This document shows, piece by piece, positions 1 through 9,762 of a stretch of DNA of 64,000 bases (the stretch's first letter is position 1; each line of letters starts with the position of its first letter). A model generated the notes under the pieces. That model worked only from the letters and a program-made list of their open reading frames with translations. It was not told the DNA's origin and ran no database searches. The position numbers and the translations under genes are program-made. The stretch comes from Seminavis robusta (Eukaryota; Bacillariophyta; Bacillariophyceae; Naviculales; Naviculaceae), in NCBI GenBank assembly GCA_903772945.1, contig CAICTM010000234.1, forward strand, positions 1 through 64,000, read 5' to 3'.

Positions 1-371
1 ACACACGAGTACGCGCACGCGCACGTCGTCAGCGGAGGGCGATGTACTTCATCAATGGGTCACAATCGATGCTACGCTCTCCTGATGGGAGTCTGCGTTC
101 GCACTCGAGAAGAGAGTGTGTTGTGTTTTCGGCGGACGCTCGCGCGAGTGTATGCGCGCAGATTATAACACCGTCTGTAGACATAGCGCGAGAGAGATGA
201 CATGATTTTGCTGAGTGTAGTGTTGTGTGTTAGTAGTCGCGTCTCGCCGCCGCGCTCAGCTGGTATTCAAGCCGTCATTTCGTGTGTCTCTATATATCTA
301 TCTTGTGTTCCACAGAGAGAGAGAGCGGAGAGGAGCGGACGGCACGGTGGAGCGACATGTAGCGCTCGGCG
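1..371. other. Left-edge region without a supported gene
   Basis: No convincing coding region is visible. The sequence is rich in CG-containing purine/pyrimidine alternation near the edge and has GA-rich stretches around 310-345. The short open frames here have no recognisable protein features. Confidence 0.5.
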
Positions 372-921
372 AACAGAGGAAAGATTGCCAAGTCCAATTG
401 TGGATGGATGACATGGTGGAGCGTGACAACCGTCTGCTTTTGAAGAGGACGAGCACCCTGATCATGTTGTTGTCATCAAGTACGTGCCCACTGTGGCTGA
501 CTCCAAACGCGCCATGGATGAATACACGTCCGAGATTTTCATGGGTGGAAAGAACACGATTGTCATGCACAACACTTGTGAGGACTCGTTGTTGGCCACT
601 CCCTTGATCTATGATTTGGTGATCCTGGGTGAGCTGTGTGAACGTATCACCATGAAGAAAGAGGGTAGCAAAAACTGGGAAACATTCCACCCAGTCCTTT
701 CTCTTCTTTCATACATGCTGAAAGCCCCGCTTGTCCCAAACGGTGCACCTGTCGTCAATGCTCTTTTCACGCAACGCCAGGCAATCATCAATGTTATGCG
801 TGCCTGTCTTGGACTCGGACCCGACAACCACATGACCTTGGAACATCGTTTCGAGTCCACTCTGGCCGATTTGCAGAAGCAAGCGACCACTGGCAAGAAA
901 CGCAAGGCAGGTCAAATTTAA
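372..921 (+). pseudogene. Inositol-3-phosphate synthase, 5'-truncated relic
   Basis: The reading frame from 427 to 921 encodes the conserved C-terminal part of myo-inositol-1-phosphate synthase, which converts glucose-6-phosphate to inositol-3-phosphate. Recognisable blocks are [40 protein letters not shown] and [20 protein letters not shown], ending in a basic tail. Homology continues upstream but in other frames. [12 protein letters not shown] lies in the frame before about 441, where one T seems missing from a T run. IAKSNC lies in a third frame before about 401, where about 2 nt seem inserted. The catalytic N-terminal two thirds is absent. This is most likely a degraded partial copy; an unusual intron arrangement is less likely. 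Family assignment is strong; pseudogene status is inferred. Confidence 0.8.
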
Positions 922-2350
922 GCAACTTTCGACGATGGCAAGACTCGTGGACCCGGATGGTAACGGGAGAGTATTGTACATGCGAGAGTATTTTACATCA
1001 GTCGGCATGGATGTGGGTATGAAGGGACTCCTGGTACCCTGTTCCTACGCAAGTTGCACACCGTAAGCTATTTTAAGAAAAATTAGAGTAGAGTACTGTA
1101 CGCCAGAGCGCGGAACCATCAGCGGGTTGCTCGCAAGTTGAGTTTCAGTACCAGGTACCTGTTTGTAATTCAATCACTGTCCTCCCATACCGGTACGGTA
1201 GCTCCCCTGTGAGCCTATCATCTGGCGAGATCAAAGTTACCAAAACACGTCGTAACCAAAACGGTCTGTTGGATTGAAATTTTTTTGATGGTGCGCTTCA
1301 GTTGCGGTACCGTAGGCGGTGATTGGATCGTTCAGGTGATAAAGTGCTTGAAGATCAAGAATGCTCCATGCCTTCTGTTAATTAATACTCGTACCGGTGC
1401 CACTACTACCGGTACCGATAAAGATTGCACCTCGCTTCCTGCGATCCCCAGCCAAGAGGTACTGTACCGTACGGTACAGGCCCCCTTCTCGGTCGGCATC
1501 ATCGAAATATTCACTCTGTACACGAACACCGAAATTGGGTCAGGATCCGACCTTCACATGATGAAGCATGCCTCGTCGCTGTCATTGGTGGTAGTCAGAG
1601 TTGGCAACCCCCTCGTACACAGACGTACACAGACGAAAACAGAAGTGCGTCGATCGAGCATCTATATGGACTCATACCGTACAGTACCGCAACTGAAGCT
1701 CTCCATCAAAAAGTTTCCAACCCAACAGACCCGGAGAGACAGCTCTTGTGACGAGAGACGTCTCCAGTTGTGCTGCTCGCTAACCCACAAGACTTGTCCT
1801 CCGAATTTTGAGGCTAACTCAGAGAAGGCCAAAAATCCAAGGACAACAAGAACATTCTGGAAAACTCTCGAAGGAACCATACTGTAGTGCAGCTTCGCCC
1901 TGTGACACTTGCGCCCTGTTTCAGTTGAGCCCACAAATATTTTGAGAGCAAGCACAATTTTCATCGTTTTGCACGTTGGCTACGCCAAATTTAGAGCCCG
2001 CATCGGTCGTCTAAGTATCTACGGTATTTAGATCTAAGTGATGAAAGTGATGGCTAAGTAACCATGCAGAGAGGAGCGCAGTGAATCCTAAATACCATCC
2101 TGGGTCGTGCTGCCGCCAAGGAAATGAGATATTCTGTTTTGGCCGAAATTTTGTTTTATTAGACTCTCCTCTGGCCTAAGTAAGGGCCGATGAGCAGACC
2201 AGCGATAGCTTTTGCCTACTGCAAGAGTCCCATCCACACATTGGACGAATGACACTCCATTGATAAAGTTCCTCTCCTTCCATATCTGTCTCTTCTTCTT
2301 CTTGGATTCGTACCTCTGATCAGCCATCAGCAATCAATAGCAAAGCAAGG
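922..2350. other. Intergenic region rich in GTAC/CCGG palindromes
   Basis: No gene is supported. From about 1150 to 1700 the sequence repeatedly contains self-complementary motifs built from GTAC, ACCGGT and CGTACG, for example gtaccgtacggtac near 1459. Open frames across 1285-1964 run through these motifs on both strands and look spurious. The last part before 2351 should hold the promoter of the following gene, but no clear TATA element was recognised. Confidence 0.5.
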
Positions 2351-4596
2351 ATGCCCCATCTGCACGGAAATGAAGCGACGGACAGCGACACCGTATCGAG
2401 TGTCTCAGCATGCTCCAAAAACATCAATGCCGATCAAGACGATGCTGAGTGCCCAGTAAAGGCGGCAGAGAGCGCCGCCAATAGGCTGCTATCTCTGGCT
2501 GCATTGGCCGAAGAGCACGGAAAATGCAATGTCGTGGTTGATGTTCCTGCTGCTGCTAGGGACGAAACCAAAGAGGGCAGCACTGTAGTGGATGCCGCTC
2601 CAGCATCACCCCCAGCTGTACCACCGATGCACCAACATCAACACGAAGAGGGTCGCGAAGTCCCACCAGCAGCTCCTGGCATGAGCCCACACTGGGCTAT
2701 GGTTGGTGGCCATCCTCCAAGATTCACTGGATTCTTTCGTCAACCAGGAATCCATTCTGTTTATGCACAAGGCATGGCAGGTGCTCCATCAGGCGTTAGC
2801 CCGATACCACCTGAACACTCTCCCAGGTTCATGCGAAGAGGGGCGCCAAGAGGCGGTTTCCCAATGTGGGCCGGGCCTCCTCCTCCCCGTCCTCCTTATC
2901 ATCCTCATCCACGTGCCGTTGGCCCATCCTCTCTTCCACCTCATTTCCGACGTCCTATTCCTCCAATGTTCATGGCACGCCAATGTTCAGCCAATGATGA
3001 AGAACTTGAAAGGCGTTCACCTGCACCCAAGAGAGTGTCTTTGGGCTATCCACCAAAGTCGATCCTCAAGAAGCCGCGTCTAGACCCTCACGCGACAGCC
3101 GTAAGCCCTGAAAATTGCGACGAGTCTGTTGAGCAAGATGCAAGACCAAAAAGTTCACTCGAAGCCCTCGCAGAGTCTGCTGCAGCCATCAGCGAAGCCA
3201 GCCAACGATCACAAGAAGAATCGACTACTGACGAGGCCAAGGCGGCCATTGAATCGGCTGCTGCAGTGGAGAAGACTGCGTTTTCGTTTTCAGATGATGG
3301 ATCACCGAAAAAGCAAAGAATCATTTCCCCAGCGTCGTCGAATGAGTACCCCAAGGCTGAATATGACGATGAAATGTCCTACAGTGTGGAAGGAAGTCTC
3401 TCTCCTGATCATAGCCGAGTCATGGCTGGCTCGCCCCATCGTCCTTATCCATCCCCTGGAGGTCCCTTTCGAATGGGTCATATGCGTCCTCCAATGCCTC
3501 CATTGCGACCTGGTCTTCACGGTTCATACGTGGCATACCCACACCCACATGGCATGAGACCTTTCCCCGCAGGTATGCCTTCGCCTGTCCACGTCCCATC
3601 GATGTATCATCCTCGAAGCATGTCTGCCCGAGGAAGACCAGCTTTTGCTGTCATTCCTCCATTTTATGCCAGGGCAAGGATTGAGTCCCCGTCTCCATCA
3701 CCTTCCTCCTTTTCTCCAGAACAGCAGAGACCAAAGCATGTTTTTGAGCAAAAAGCGGCTTCTGCGCCCAGCCCCACGGTCGCCACAAGTCAGGCCAGAA
3801 AGTCTCCATCGGCTTCAGTGATGGAACCAGCGGCTGACGCTGCTGGAAACGGAAGGCGCTGCATTCCATTGAATCCGCCAGTGCCATCCAAATACTGGAG
3901 GTAAGTTCATTGCACGCATTCCAACCGCATTCACCGAGTCAACAGTAGTTCTTATACGATTGTCTCTCTTGCCACGTTCTCTTCAGTGACGCCGAAATCA
4001 ACAAAGAAGTGATCCTTCCTGACTTCCACCGTCTCGTGAACTTTCCAGATCTCTTGATCAAGGGCCGCAACTCTGGGGGCGGTGACGGGGAAGGTGGTTG
4101 TGCTAACGGCAAGAAACGTTGTGTCATGTGCGGCCAATTGCGCGTCTCAGCTACCTATGTTCGTGCCAAAAAAGCCAGTGCCGAGAGTGCTTCTAGCCTC
4201 CCCGAGGATCCTTCGTCGGCGGATGCTTCTGGCTCGAATCATATCATTCCACGCCAAAACAAGGGTGTTTGCACCGCCTGTGACGTGACCGTCTGGGTCG
4301 CGTTGGAGCTGGATGCGATGGAGATCAAGTGGTGCAAGGGATGCAAGAATTTCCGTCCTTGGTGTCACTTCGGCGACAAGTCTCTTGCCACCAAGTGCTT
4401 GCGTTGCCGCGACCGACAAAAGGAAAAGTACGCTCTGCAGAAGAGCGCGAACCGTCGTCGCAGCAGTGCAAGCAGCATGGACGAGAGTGCCAGTGGCATG
4501 GAAGAGAAGAAGGCTGGTGATGCAAACGATATGCATCATTGCAGCCTGACAGTTGTGGCGGCAAACGGACTGAGAAGTTTGATGAAGGCTGTTTGA
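2351..4596 (+). CDS. Cys-rich putative zinc-binding protein with long disordered N-terminus
   Basis: Two exons, 2351-3900 and 3987-4596, flank an 86-nt intron (gtaagt...cttcag); the join keeps frame and gives 719 residues. Residues 1-510 are low complexity, rich in Pro, His, Met and Ser, with a basic motif KSILKK near 240. The block NPPVPSKYWRSDAE crosses the splice junction and leads into VILPDFHRLVNFPDLL. The last 200 residues contain paired cysteines (CVMC, CTAC, CKGC, CLRC) plus a His in WCHFGDKSLATKC, consistent with a compact zinc-binding fold. I do not recognise a named family. A nuclear or regulatory role is only a guess from the disorder, basic patches and zinc module. Gene model confidence is high; function is unknown. 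Confidence 0.85.
3901..3986 (+). other. Intron (86 nt)
   Basis: The donor gtaagt directly follows the codon fragment AG, and the acceptor ctcttcag restores the frame as Ser-Asp-Ala-Glu. Without splicing the upstream frame ends at once at TAA, and the Cys-rich domain would have no start codon. Confidence 0.85.
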
Positions 4597-5840
4597 AAAC
4601 CAAACAGGTTACGTGTAATGTGGTGGTGAGAGTATGTGGTTTTGGTGTTGGAATCAATCTATGTACGGTATGAAACCCTCGTGCAACCGTCAGGGTGGTG
4701 GTTATGATGAGGGAATCCCTTGAGCTAAGGAGTGTTCCTGCAGTACTATCATGGGGAATGCGACTAATTCTAAGCTACTAATAGAATGCAAGCTATTTTG
4801 GTGGTTGTTCTTGGCCATGCAGTACGCTAGACTGCAAATTCGAGATTTGATGCAAAGCTCATGCAACCCCCAAACGAAGCAATTTGCAGCGCTGGCACTT
4901 ATCCCAGCGGACAAACGGATGCTACAAGTCCGCAGGGAGGATCGGGGACAGAATTGGGTGTTGGACATTCGAATGTACTGCAATCGCAGGAGGGGACACC
5001 GCCGCGCACGGGAAAGGATGTTACATCGGGAGGGTAGATTTGCTCCAAGGCGTTTTGGGGGTCAGACTTCAGAACATTGATTGATGTTTTGGAACAAACA
5101 ATTTGGCGAATGGAATGAATGAGGAGTGTGGTGCACCGATTTGTCTTCGCGCACTTCTGTCAGCCCCCAACCAACGGTCAATTCGAAACATGCCTGGTGC
5201 TGGTCTCATGTGCAATGACAATTTTGGTGAGGTCGTCGTGTTGTCCTTATGTAGCCAGCGCTTGCGCCCCTGTTAGCCAAATTCAGCCCAGCAACACGCA
5301 CCCGATCCACTGCTTCATTCTCTTTCCTTGGTGTCCACTTCTTCGCAATGTAGTCTGGTCCTAGCTACCGGTAGTACCGGCACGCTTTCCAGAGGTTCGA
5401 CTGGGTTGCCTGCTGCAACCTCCTTGACATGGTAAGACGATAGCAGTAGTTGAAAACGCTCCTGAGCAGCAGCAGCAGCTGCTGATGCTGCAGCCAGCAC
5501 AAGCAGCTACTACCTGATGTACATGTGCTTTGTCTAGCTACCGGTAGCTGGGGGGGGAACGAAGAAAAAATGTTGTGATCGGAGCGCAGGAGCAGAGCGT
5601 GGAGGAGATTGTTGCCGAATTGAATCGAATCGATTTGGATTGAATTCGAGTGGAATCGAATTCTCTCTATTCGAGCAACTTAGCCCTACCCGTACTGGAG
5701 TTAAAAGCTTGGATCTTATTCCTTACGCCACACATGCAACAGCCGACCATGGCCGCACCTGTCGCCTCCGACCTCTTCTCTTGAATTACTACTCGGCCCA
5801 CCTCTTTCGTCCACTACTAGGGAATACTAACTAGCAAGCC
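4597..5840. other. Intergenic region without a supported gene
   Basis: About 1.2 kb with no convincing coding potential. It contains a CAG/CTG-rich patch at about 5465-5505 and palindromic ACCGGT/TAGCTA motifs around 5361-5385 and 5532-5550. The stretch just before 5841 is the likely 5' leader of the p24 gene. Confidence 0.5.
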
Positions 5841-6731
5841 ATGAATCCCTTACACCGATCATCAGCACTATTGCTACAGCTCTTGCTATCATTGGCCTGT
5901 TGTTGGCAAGGCAGCTGGGGCTACCCATTGATTTTGCAGGTATCCGAGCAGCAAGAAAGATGCTTTAAATTCAACATTCCGGAAGACGATGATGCTCATT
6001 TGGTATTTTTGGCCCTGCCTCTTGGGGAAGAAGTATCCGAAAATAGCAAAGATGGTGGCGCCCATATGGAAAACTGGGTGGTCGAACAAATCATCGAAAT
6101 GTCCAACCAACGAAGTGCCGGAGGGAATTTGCCGACCCAGTTACCAGCAAATCCACCCTCTGACTTGAAAGATGTCATTAACAAATTCCTGCAAGGACGC
6201 ACCGATGGTGTTACCGCCAAACTCAAAGTTGTCGTCTCATTGGACTCGGCGGCGGATCCTTCCTCGCGAGTTTTGCCGATCAAGTTCTTCAGTCCAAGTG
6301 TCATTAACAAGGTTCGAGAAGCCCACAAAAAGGTTCTGCCAGTCAGTGCGGATGATGATGAAGACCTTAGTGGATACAGCATTTGTTTTGACAACAAGGA
6401 AAATGAGGACGAATCTGTCCAAGTGGTGATGGATATTGTCATGCTCAATGGCGATCCCGAGGAGCAAGACTCGAACGAACCCAATTTCGTCAAGGAAAAA
6501 CACCTCAGTCCATTGGAGGAATCGCTGGAAAAGAGCATCAAAGCGGCCAATACTGTGTTGCGAGAAATGAAGTACATGACGGATAGGGAGGAACGAATGC
6601 GTCACACTGCCGATAGCATCAATCAACGAGTGCAGTACTTTTCCATGGTTTCCGGGGTCATCTTGCTGGGTGTTACCTATGTACAAGTCACCTATTTGAA
6701 GAGGTATTTCAAGAAAAAGAAACTCATGTAA
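5841..6731 (+). CDS. p24/emp24 (TMED) family cargo receptor
   Basis: This single-exon gene encodes 296 residues. It starts with a signal peptide (hydrophobic core about residues 8-25) followed by a GOLD-type lumenal domain beginning YPLILQVSEQQERCFKF. A predicted coiled-coil segment (about 225-262, containing MTDREERMRHTADSINQRV) comes next, then one transmembrane helix (about 265-285). The short cytosolic tail is RYFKKKKLM, whose last four residues KKLM fit the KKxx COPI retrieval signal. p24 proteins cycle between ER and Golgi and help load COPII/COPI vesicles. The lumenal part is longer than the usual 200-230-residue family size because of an acidic insertion around residues 165-215. The start is supported by the signal peptide. 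Confidence 0.9.
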   Translation: MNPLHRSSALLLQLLLSLACCWQGSWGYPLILQVSEQQERCFKFNIPEDDDAHLVFLALPLGEEVSENSKDGGAHMENWVVEQIIEMSNQRSAGGNLPTQLPANPPSDLKDVINKFLQGRTDGVTAKLKVVVSLDSAADPSSRVLPIKFFSPSVINKVREAHKKVLPVSADDDEDLSGYSICFDNKENEDESVQVVMDIVMLNGDPEEQDSNEPNFVKEKHLSPLEESLEKSIKAANTVLREMKYMTDREERMRHTADSINQRVQYFSMVSGVILLGVTYVQVTYLKRYFKKKKLM

Positions 6732-7245
6732 TGATGAGGAAATAATGCAACCGCCAAAGTGGGGAGAAAATGAAGACTGGAATGTTAGCTTTGCAGAGGC
6801 ACACATCTCTTTGGAGAGACGGAGCCACTGCCTGCTCAGAAGTCCCTTTTTAGCTAGCATCAGCGTCTACATGACTAATAGATAATCAAATCAAAGAGTA
6901 TTAAAAAATAGCTAAGGTAGTACTAGTATTGCTAGCTACTTGATGAATATCCCACTCGTCGTTGCATCCGATACGTTGAATTTTAACCGTGATAGCCGTG
7001 GCACCCACTGCTGGTTAAACAGCAGAGCTGCCTGTTCCCGTCGTCCGAGGCCAACCGGTGCGGTATCTTCCACCACCAACCCAAAAAGTCACCATCGCAA
7101 ACCGCAAAACAATATCAACGCACTCTCGAGACCTCAATGGAGTGTTGTTGAGCATACTACGCACTAGCTACTATACGCATGTCCTCCCAGGAACCTCCCA
7201 GGAGAAAGGCCAGAAGAACGCTTTGTCGGATCAAATCGCATTTAA
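6732..7245. other. Intergenic region without a supported gene
   Basis: About 500 bp with no convincing gene. The first 150 bp is probably the 3' flank of the p24 gene. CTAG-containing motifs occur around 6910-6940. Confidence 0.5.
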
Positions 7246-9261
7246 ATGGAGCCACCCGATAAAGATGGGTCTCTTTCTGGAATTGACCGGTACCTTCGAA
7301 GAATGTACCGGAGCGACTGGTTTCCCTGTGTGGATGAAACTGGTCAGGTATTCAGGAATTCAAAGCCCGGTTCCTGTGGCAGAGCTGCACGAAAGAATCG
7401 TCAAATCGTTCCTGATGGAGCAGAACTGGATGACTACTTTGCGAAATTCTTTCCTCATGGATTCATTCATCACGTGACAACACCTGAAATACGAGCCAGA
7501 CAACACTTGCATACTAGTAAATTCCAGGGAATCGATCCACAATGGGATCAAGTCTCGATGAAAAAGGCAGCTAGTGAGTTTGAGGTACCTGTGGACACAC
7601 AAATCCTCATTTGTTGGCCCGACGTATTTCACCGCGATATTCTTCTGAAATTCCCAGAATACCGCCGTCAAGACTCCAGTAGTGGGAGGATTGGTGTCTT
7701 GACTCCTTGTCCTTGGTGCAAAACAAACAAATTTGTCGTTTATGTGGAAAAGACTGGTCTCAATAAGAAAACGACAAGGACCGTTTGGGGATCCCGATCC
7801 AGAATTCCCATTGTTGGAGCCAGATATGTCTGCAGCAATCCGGAATGTGGTGGAAATCCAAAAAAGGGCAAGGGCCGAAAGCCCAGCAATGCCGACAAAG
7901 AAGGTATCCATTATTTCAGTCTCACTGAGCATTCGACTTGGTCCATCTATCCAGAAGAGCTCAAGGATAGATACAGAGAATATATCTACGCTGATATCAC
8001 TCACATGCAGATGTATGTAACTGAAGAGCTTTGTGAGGAACTGCTGAAGGACGGAGCAGTAGTGGCGGATATGGCGAAAGACATGGAAAAATCCTTTGAA
8101 AAGCTGAAAACCAAAGCCATTGCATCCTACCTTCGATTCGTCAGCAAGGAAAAGTCAACAACTGACCAGCCAAGAGGGCTATCCTGGCCTGATTTCAATG
8201 AAAACAATTATTGCAATCTCTTCAAGCCAATGGGAGAAGGCAAGCTCCGTTTTGTGGCATCACAAGTGGCGCTGCCACCACCACCGCTACCACCACTAAA
8301 CGGCCAACAATCCCCACCGCTACCACCACTAAACGGCCAACAACCGCCAGAAATGGAGCTGGAACCAGATGAACAGCCATGGTTGCAACCGGACACGCAA
8401 GTCGATGTTGAGGCGAATCAAACAACAGGAACATCTGACGCCCAGGCTGCGACAGCAACGACTGGTGTGCCTGCTGCAGCAGCAATGCCTACTGCAGCAT
8501 CCCCTGGAGTAGTTCCTGCCCCCTCTCCATTGGCTCCAAGAACAAGAACAGCCACTACTGGAGTTCCTATGCAGACAACCGCTGCAAATGCAGCCACTGC
8601 TGCAGCAACAGACAACATCTCACCTGACAATCAACTTGACTTTGACTGTGCCAAAGTTACCTGGAGTCATTTTCTGGCCATGGAAGGCATCAAGGCGAGC
8701 ATTAGCAGCACATTTCTTAGTGATAGGAGACCTCTGTCACCATTTCAGCAGGAACACTTTTGGAAACTCGACTGCACTGCAAGGCAAGTATTTGGGTATA
8801 GATCCCCTCAAGATGATGATGAATTGGCTGTACAAATTGCACGGGCTTGGAATTTCAAACATACACAGCTCATGCAATCCAATGCGGTTGGTCTTGGTGG
8901 ATTGATACGAGTGCCCAATGCAAGAAGGATGTTGAGACAGAGAGATCAGAACGAAATTGCGGCTCGAATGCAGGTGCAGCCACCAACAACAGCAGCCAAG
9001 GCAAAACCACCACTGCCAAGAGCCGCATTAGTGGCAGCAGCAGCAGCATTACCAGAACAGCTGCCACCACGTGAACAGCCAATAATGATACCATTTTCGA
9101 GGAAATTGAGAAAGCAGGATATTGACGGCCTTTCATATATGGATGCCAGAGGGTGGCTTCGTCTCGCCGGGCTGAGCTGCGCAAGTAACAAGGGGGGACG
9201 GTTAGAAACATTGCGTCAGTTCTTTGATAAGAAAGGTGATGACTTTGTGCTTGAAACGTAA
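7246..9261 (+). CDS. Zinc-domain protein related to the transposase-like gene N-terminus, SAP-like C-terminus
   Basis: One exon, 671 residues. Residues 140-310 hold a putative zinc domain with paired Cys (TPCPWCKTNKF and YVCSNPECGG), a following H..W pattern and a helical segment. Its layout resembles the N-terminal part of the transposase-like protein at 18299-21962 and what I remember of the DUF6729 type. A Pro/Gln/Ala-rich linker (about 340-450) contains an exact 30-bp direct repeat at 8281-8310 and 8314-8343. The C-terminus contains DIDGLSYMDARGWLRLAGLS followed by a Gly/Arg-rich turn, resembling a SAP DNA-binding motif. No transposase catalytic core is visible, so it may be an N-terminal derivative of a mobile-element gene or a host gene using the same domain. 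Domain calls are tentative; the open frame is robust. Confidence 0.65.
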   Translation: MEPPDKDGSLSGIDRYLRRMYRSDWFPCVDETGQVFRNSKPGSCGRAARKNRQIVPDGAELDDYFAKFFPHGFIHHVTTPEIRARQHLHTSKFQGIDPQWDQVSMKKAASEFEVPVDTQILICWPDVFHRDILLKFPEYRRQDSSSGRIGVLTPCPWCKTNKFVVYVEKTGLNKKTTRTVWGSRSRIPIVGARYVCSNPECGGNPKKGKGRKPSNADKEGIHYFSLTEHSTWSIYPEELKDRYREYIYADITHMQMYVTEELCEELLKDGAVVADMAKDMEKSFEKLKTKAIASYLRFVSKEKSTTDQPRGLSWPDFNENNYCNLFKPMGEGKLRFVASQVALPPPPLPPLNGQQSPPLPPLNGQQPPEMELEPDEQPWLQPDTQVDVEANQTTGTSDAQAATATTGVPAAAAMPTAASPGVVPAPSPLAPRTRTATTGVPMQTTAANAATAAATDNISPDNQLDFDCAKVTWSHFLAMEGIKASISSTFLSDRRPLSPFQQEHFWKLDCTARQVFGYRSPQDDDELAVQIARAWNFKHTQLMQSNAVGLGGLIRVPNARRMLRQRDQNEIAARMQVQPPTTAAKAKPPLPRAALVAAAAALPEQLPPREQPIMIPFSRKLRKQDIDGLSYMDARGWLRLAGLSCASNKGGRLETLRQFFDKKGDDFVLET

Positions 9262-9762
9262 GGGTGTACCCTGTCTTGGGCCCCTTGGGAGCCATTGAGT
9301 CTCCTTTGGTGGCCACATCCGGTACTATAACAATGAAATAATGTGTAGCTATGCTGGTAAACAAGAATCTTCTAAGGGTGCGAAAGTGGAACAACAAAGC
9401 GCAAGTATCGGTTCCAGAATGATATCGTTCAGTAGAGAGAGAGCCACGAAGCAAAAGTTCAAACCCCAGAGAGTGAGTCCTGCCTGCAAAGTTGGCCGAG
9501 CGGTCGGTTTGAGGTCTTAAACTTCAACCTGGGTACTTGATCTAGTTCGTGTAGGTCGTTTGAGCAAAAGAGTAAGCATAGTGGTTGCAAGAATAAGTGA
9601 AGAGCAGAACTACATGTAGATAGCTAGAACACGTAGAGCAAGCGCTCACATCTGCAACATGCAACAGGTTTATGAAAACTTTCGAGCTAAACCATTCACC
9701 CTGCATTCTTACCACTACTATGGTAGTATAGCCTTTTGCAGCATTTGATATTGTCACCTCAT
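9262..9762. other. Intergenic region with a tRNA-like A-box
   Basis: No gene is supported. TGGCCGAGCGG at 9493-9503 matches the A-box of Leu/Ser tRNAs, but no matching T-arm or acceptor complement follows, so this is at best a tRNA-derived relic. Confidence 0.4.

Noticed and set aside
1285-1887. Open frame of 200 residues (+) between the inositol synthase relic and the zinc protein
   Set aside because: It runs through GTAC palindromes, has no domain or conserved pattern, and comparable open frames exist on the opposite strand.
5996-6860. Antisense open frames of about 190-207 residues over the p24 gene
   Set aside because: The sense frame has a signal peptide, GOLD domain, transmembrane helix and KKxx tail; the antisense frames have none.
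9480-9570. Possible tRNA-Leu (A-box TGGCCGAGCGG at 9493-9503)
   Set aside because: No complementary acceptor arm and no convincing T-arm (GTTCRANTC) in the right place; the anticodon arm is also imperfect.
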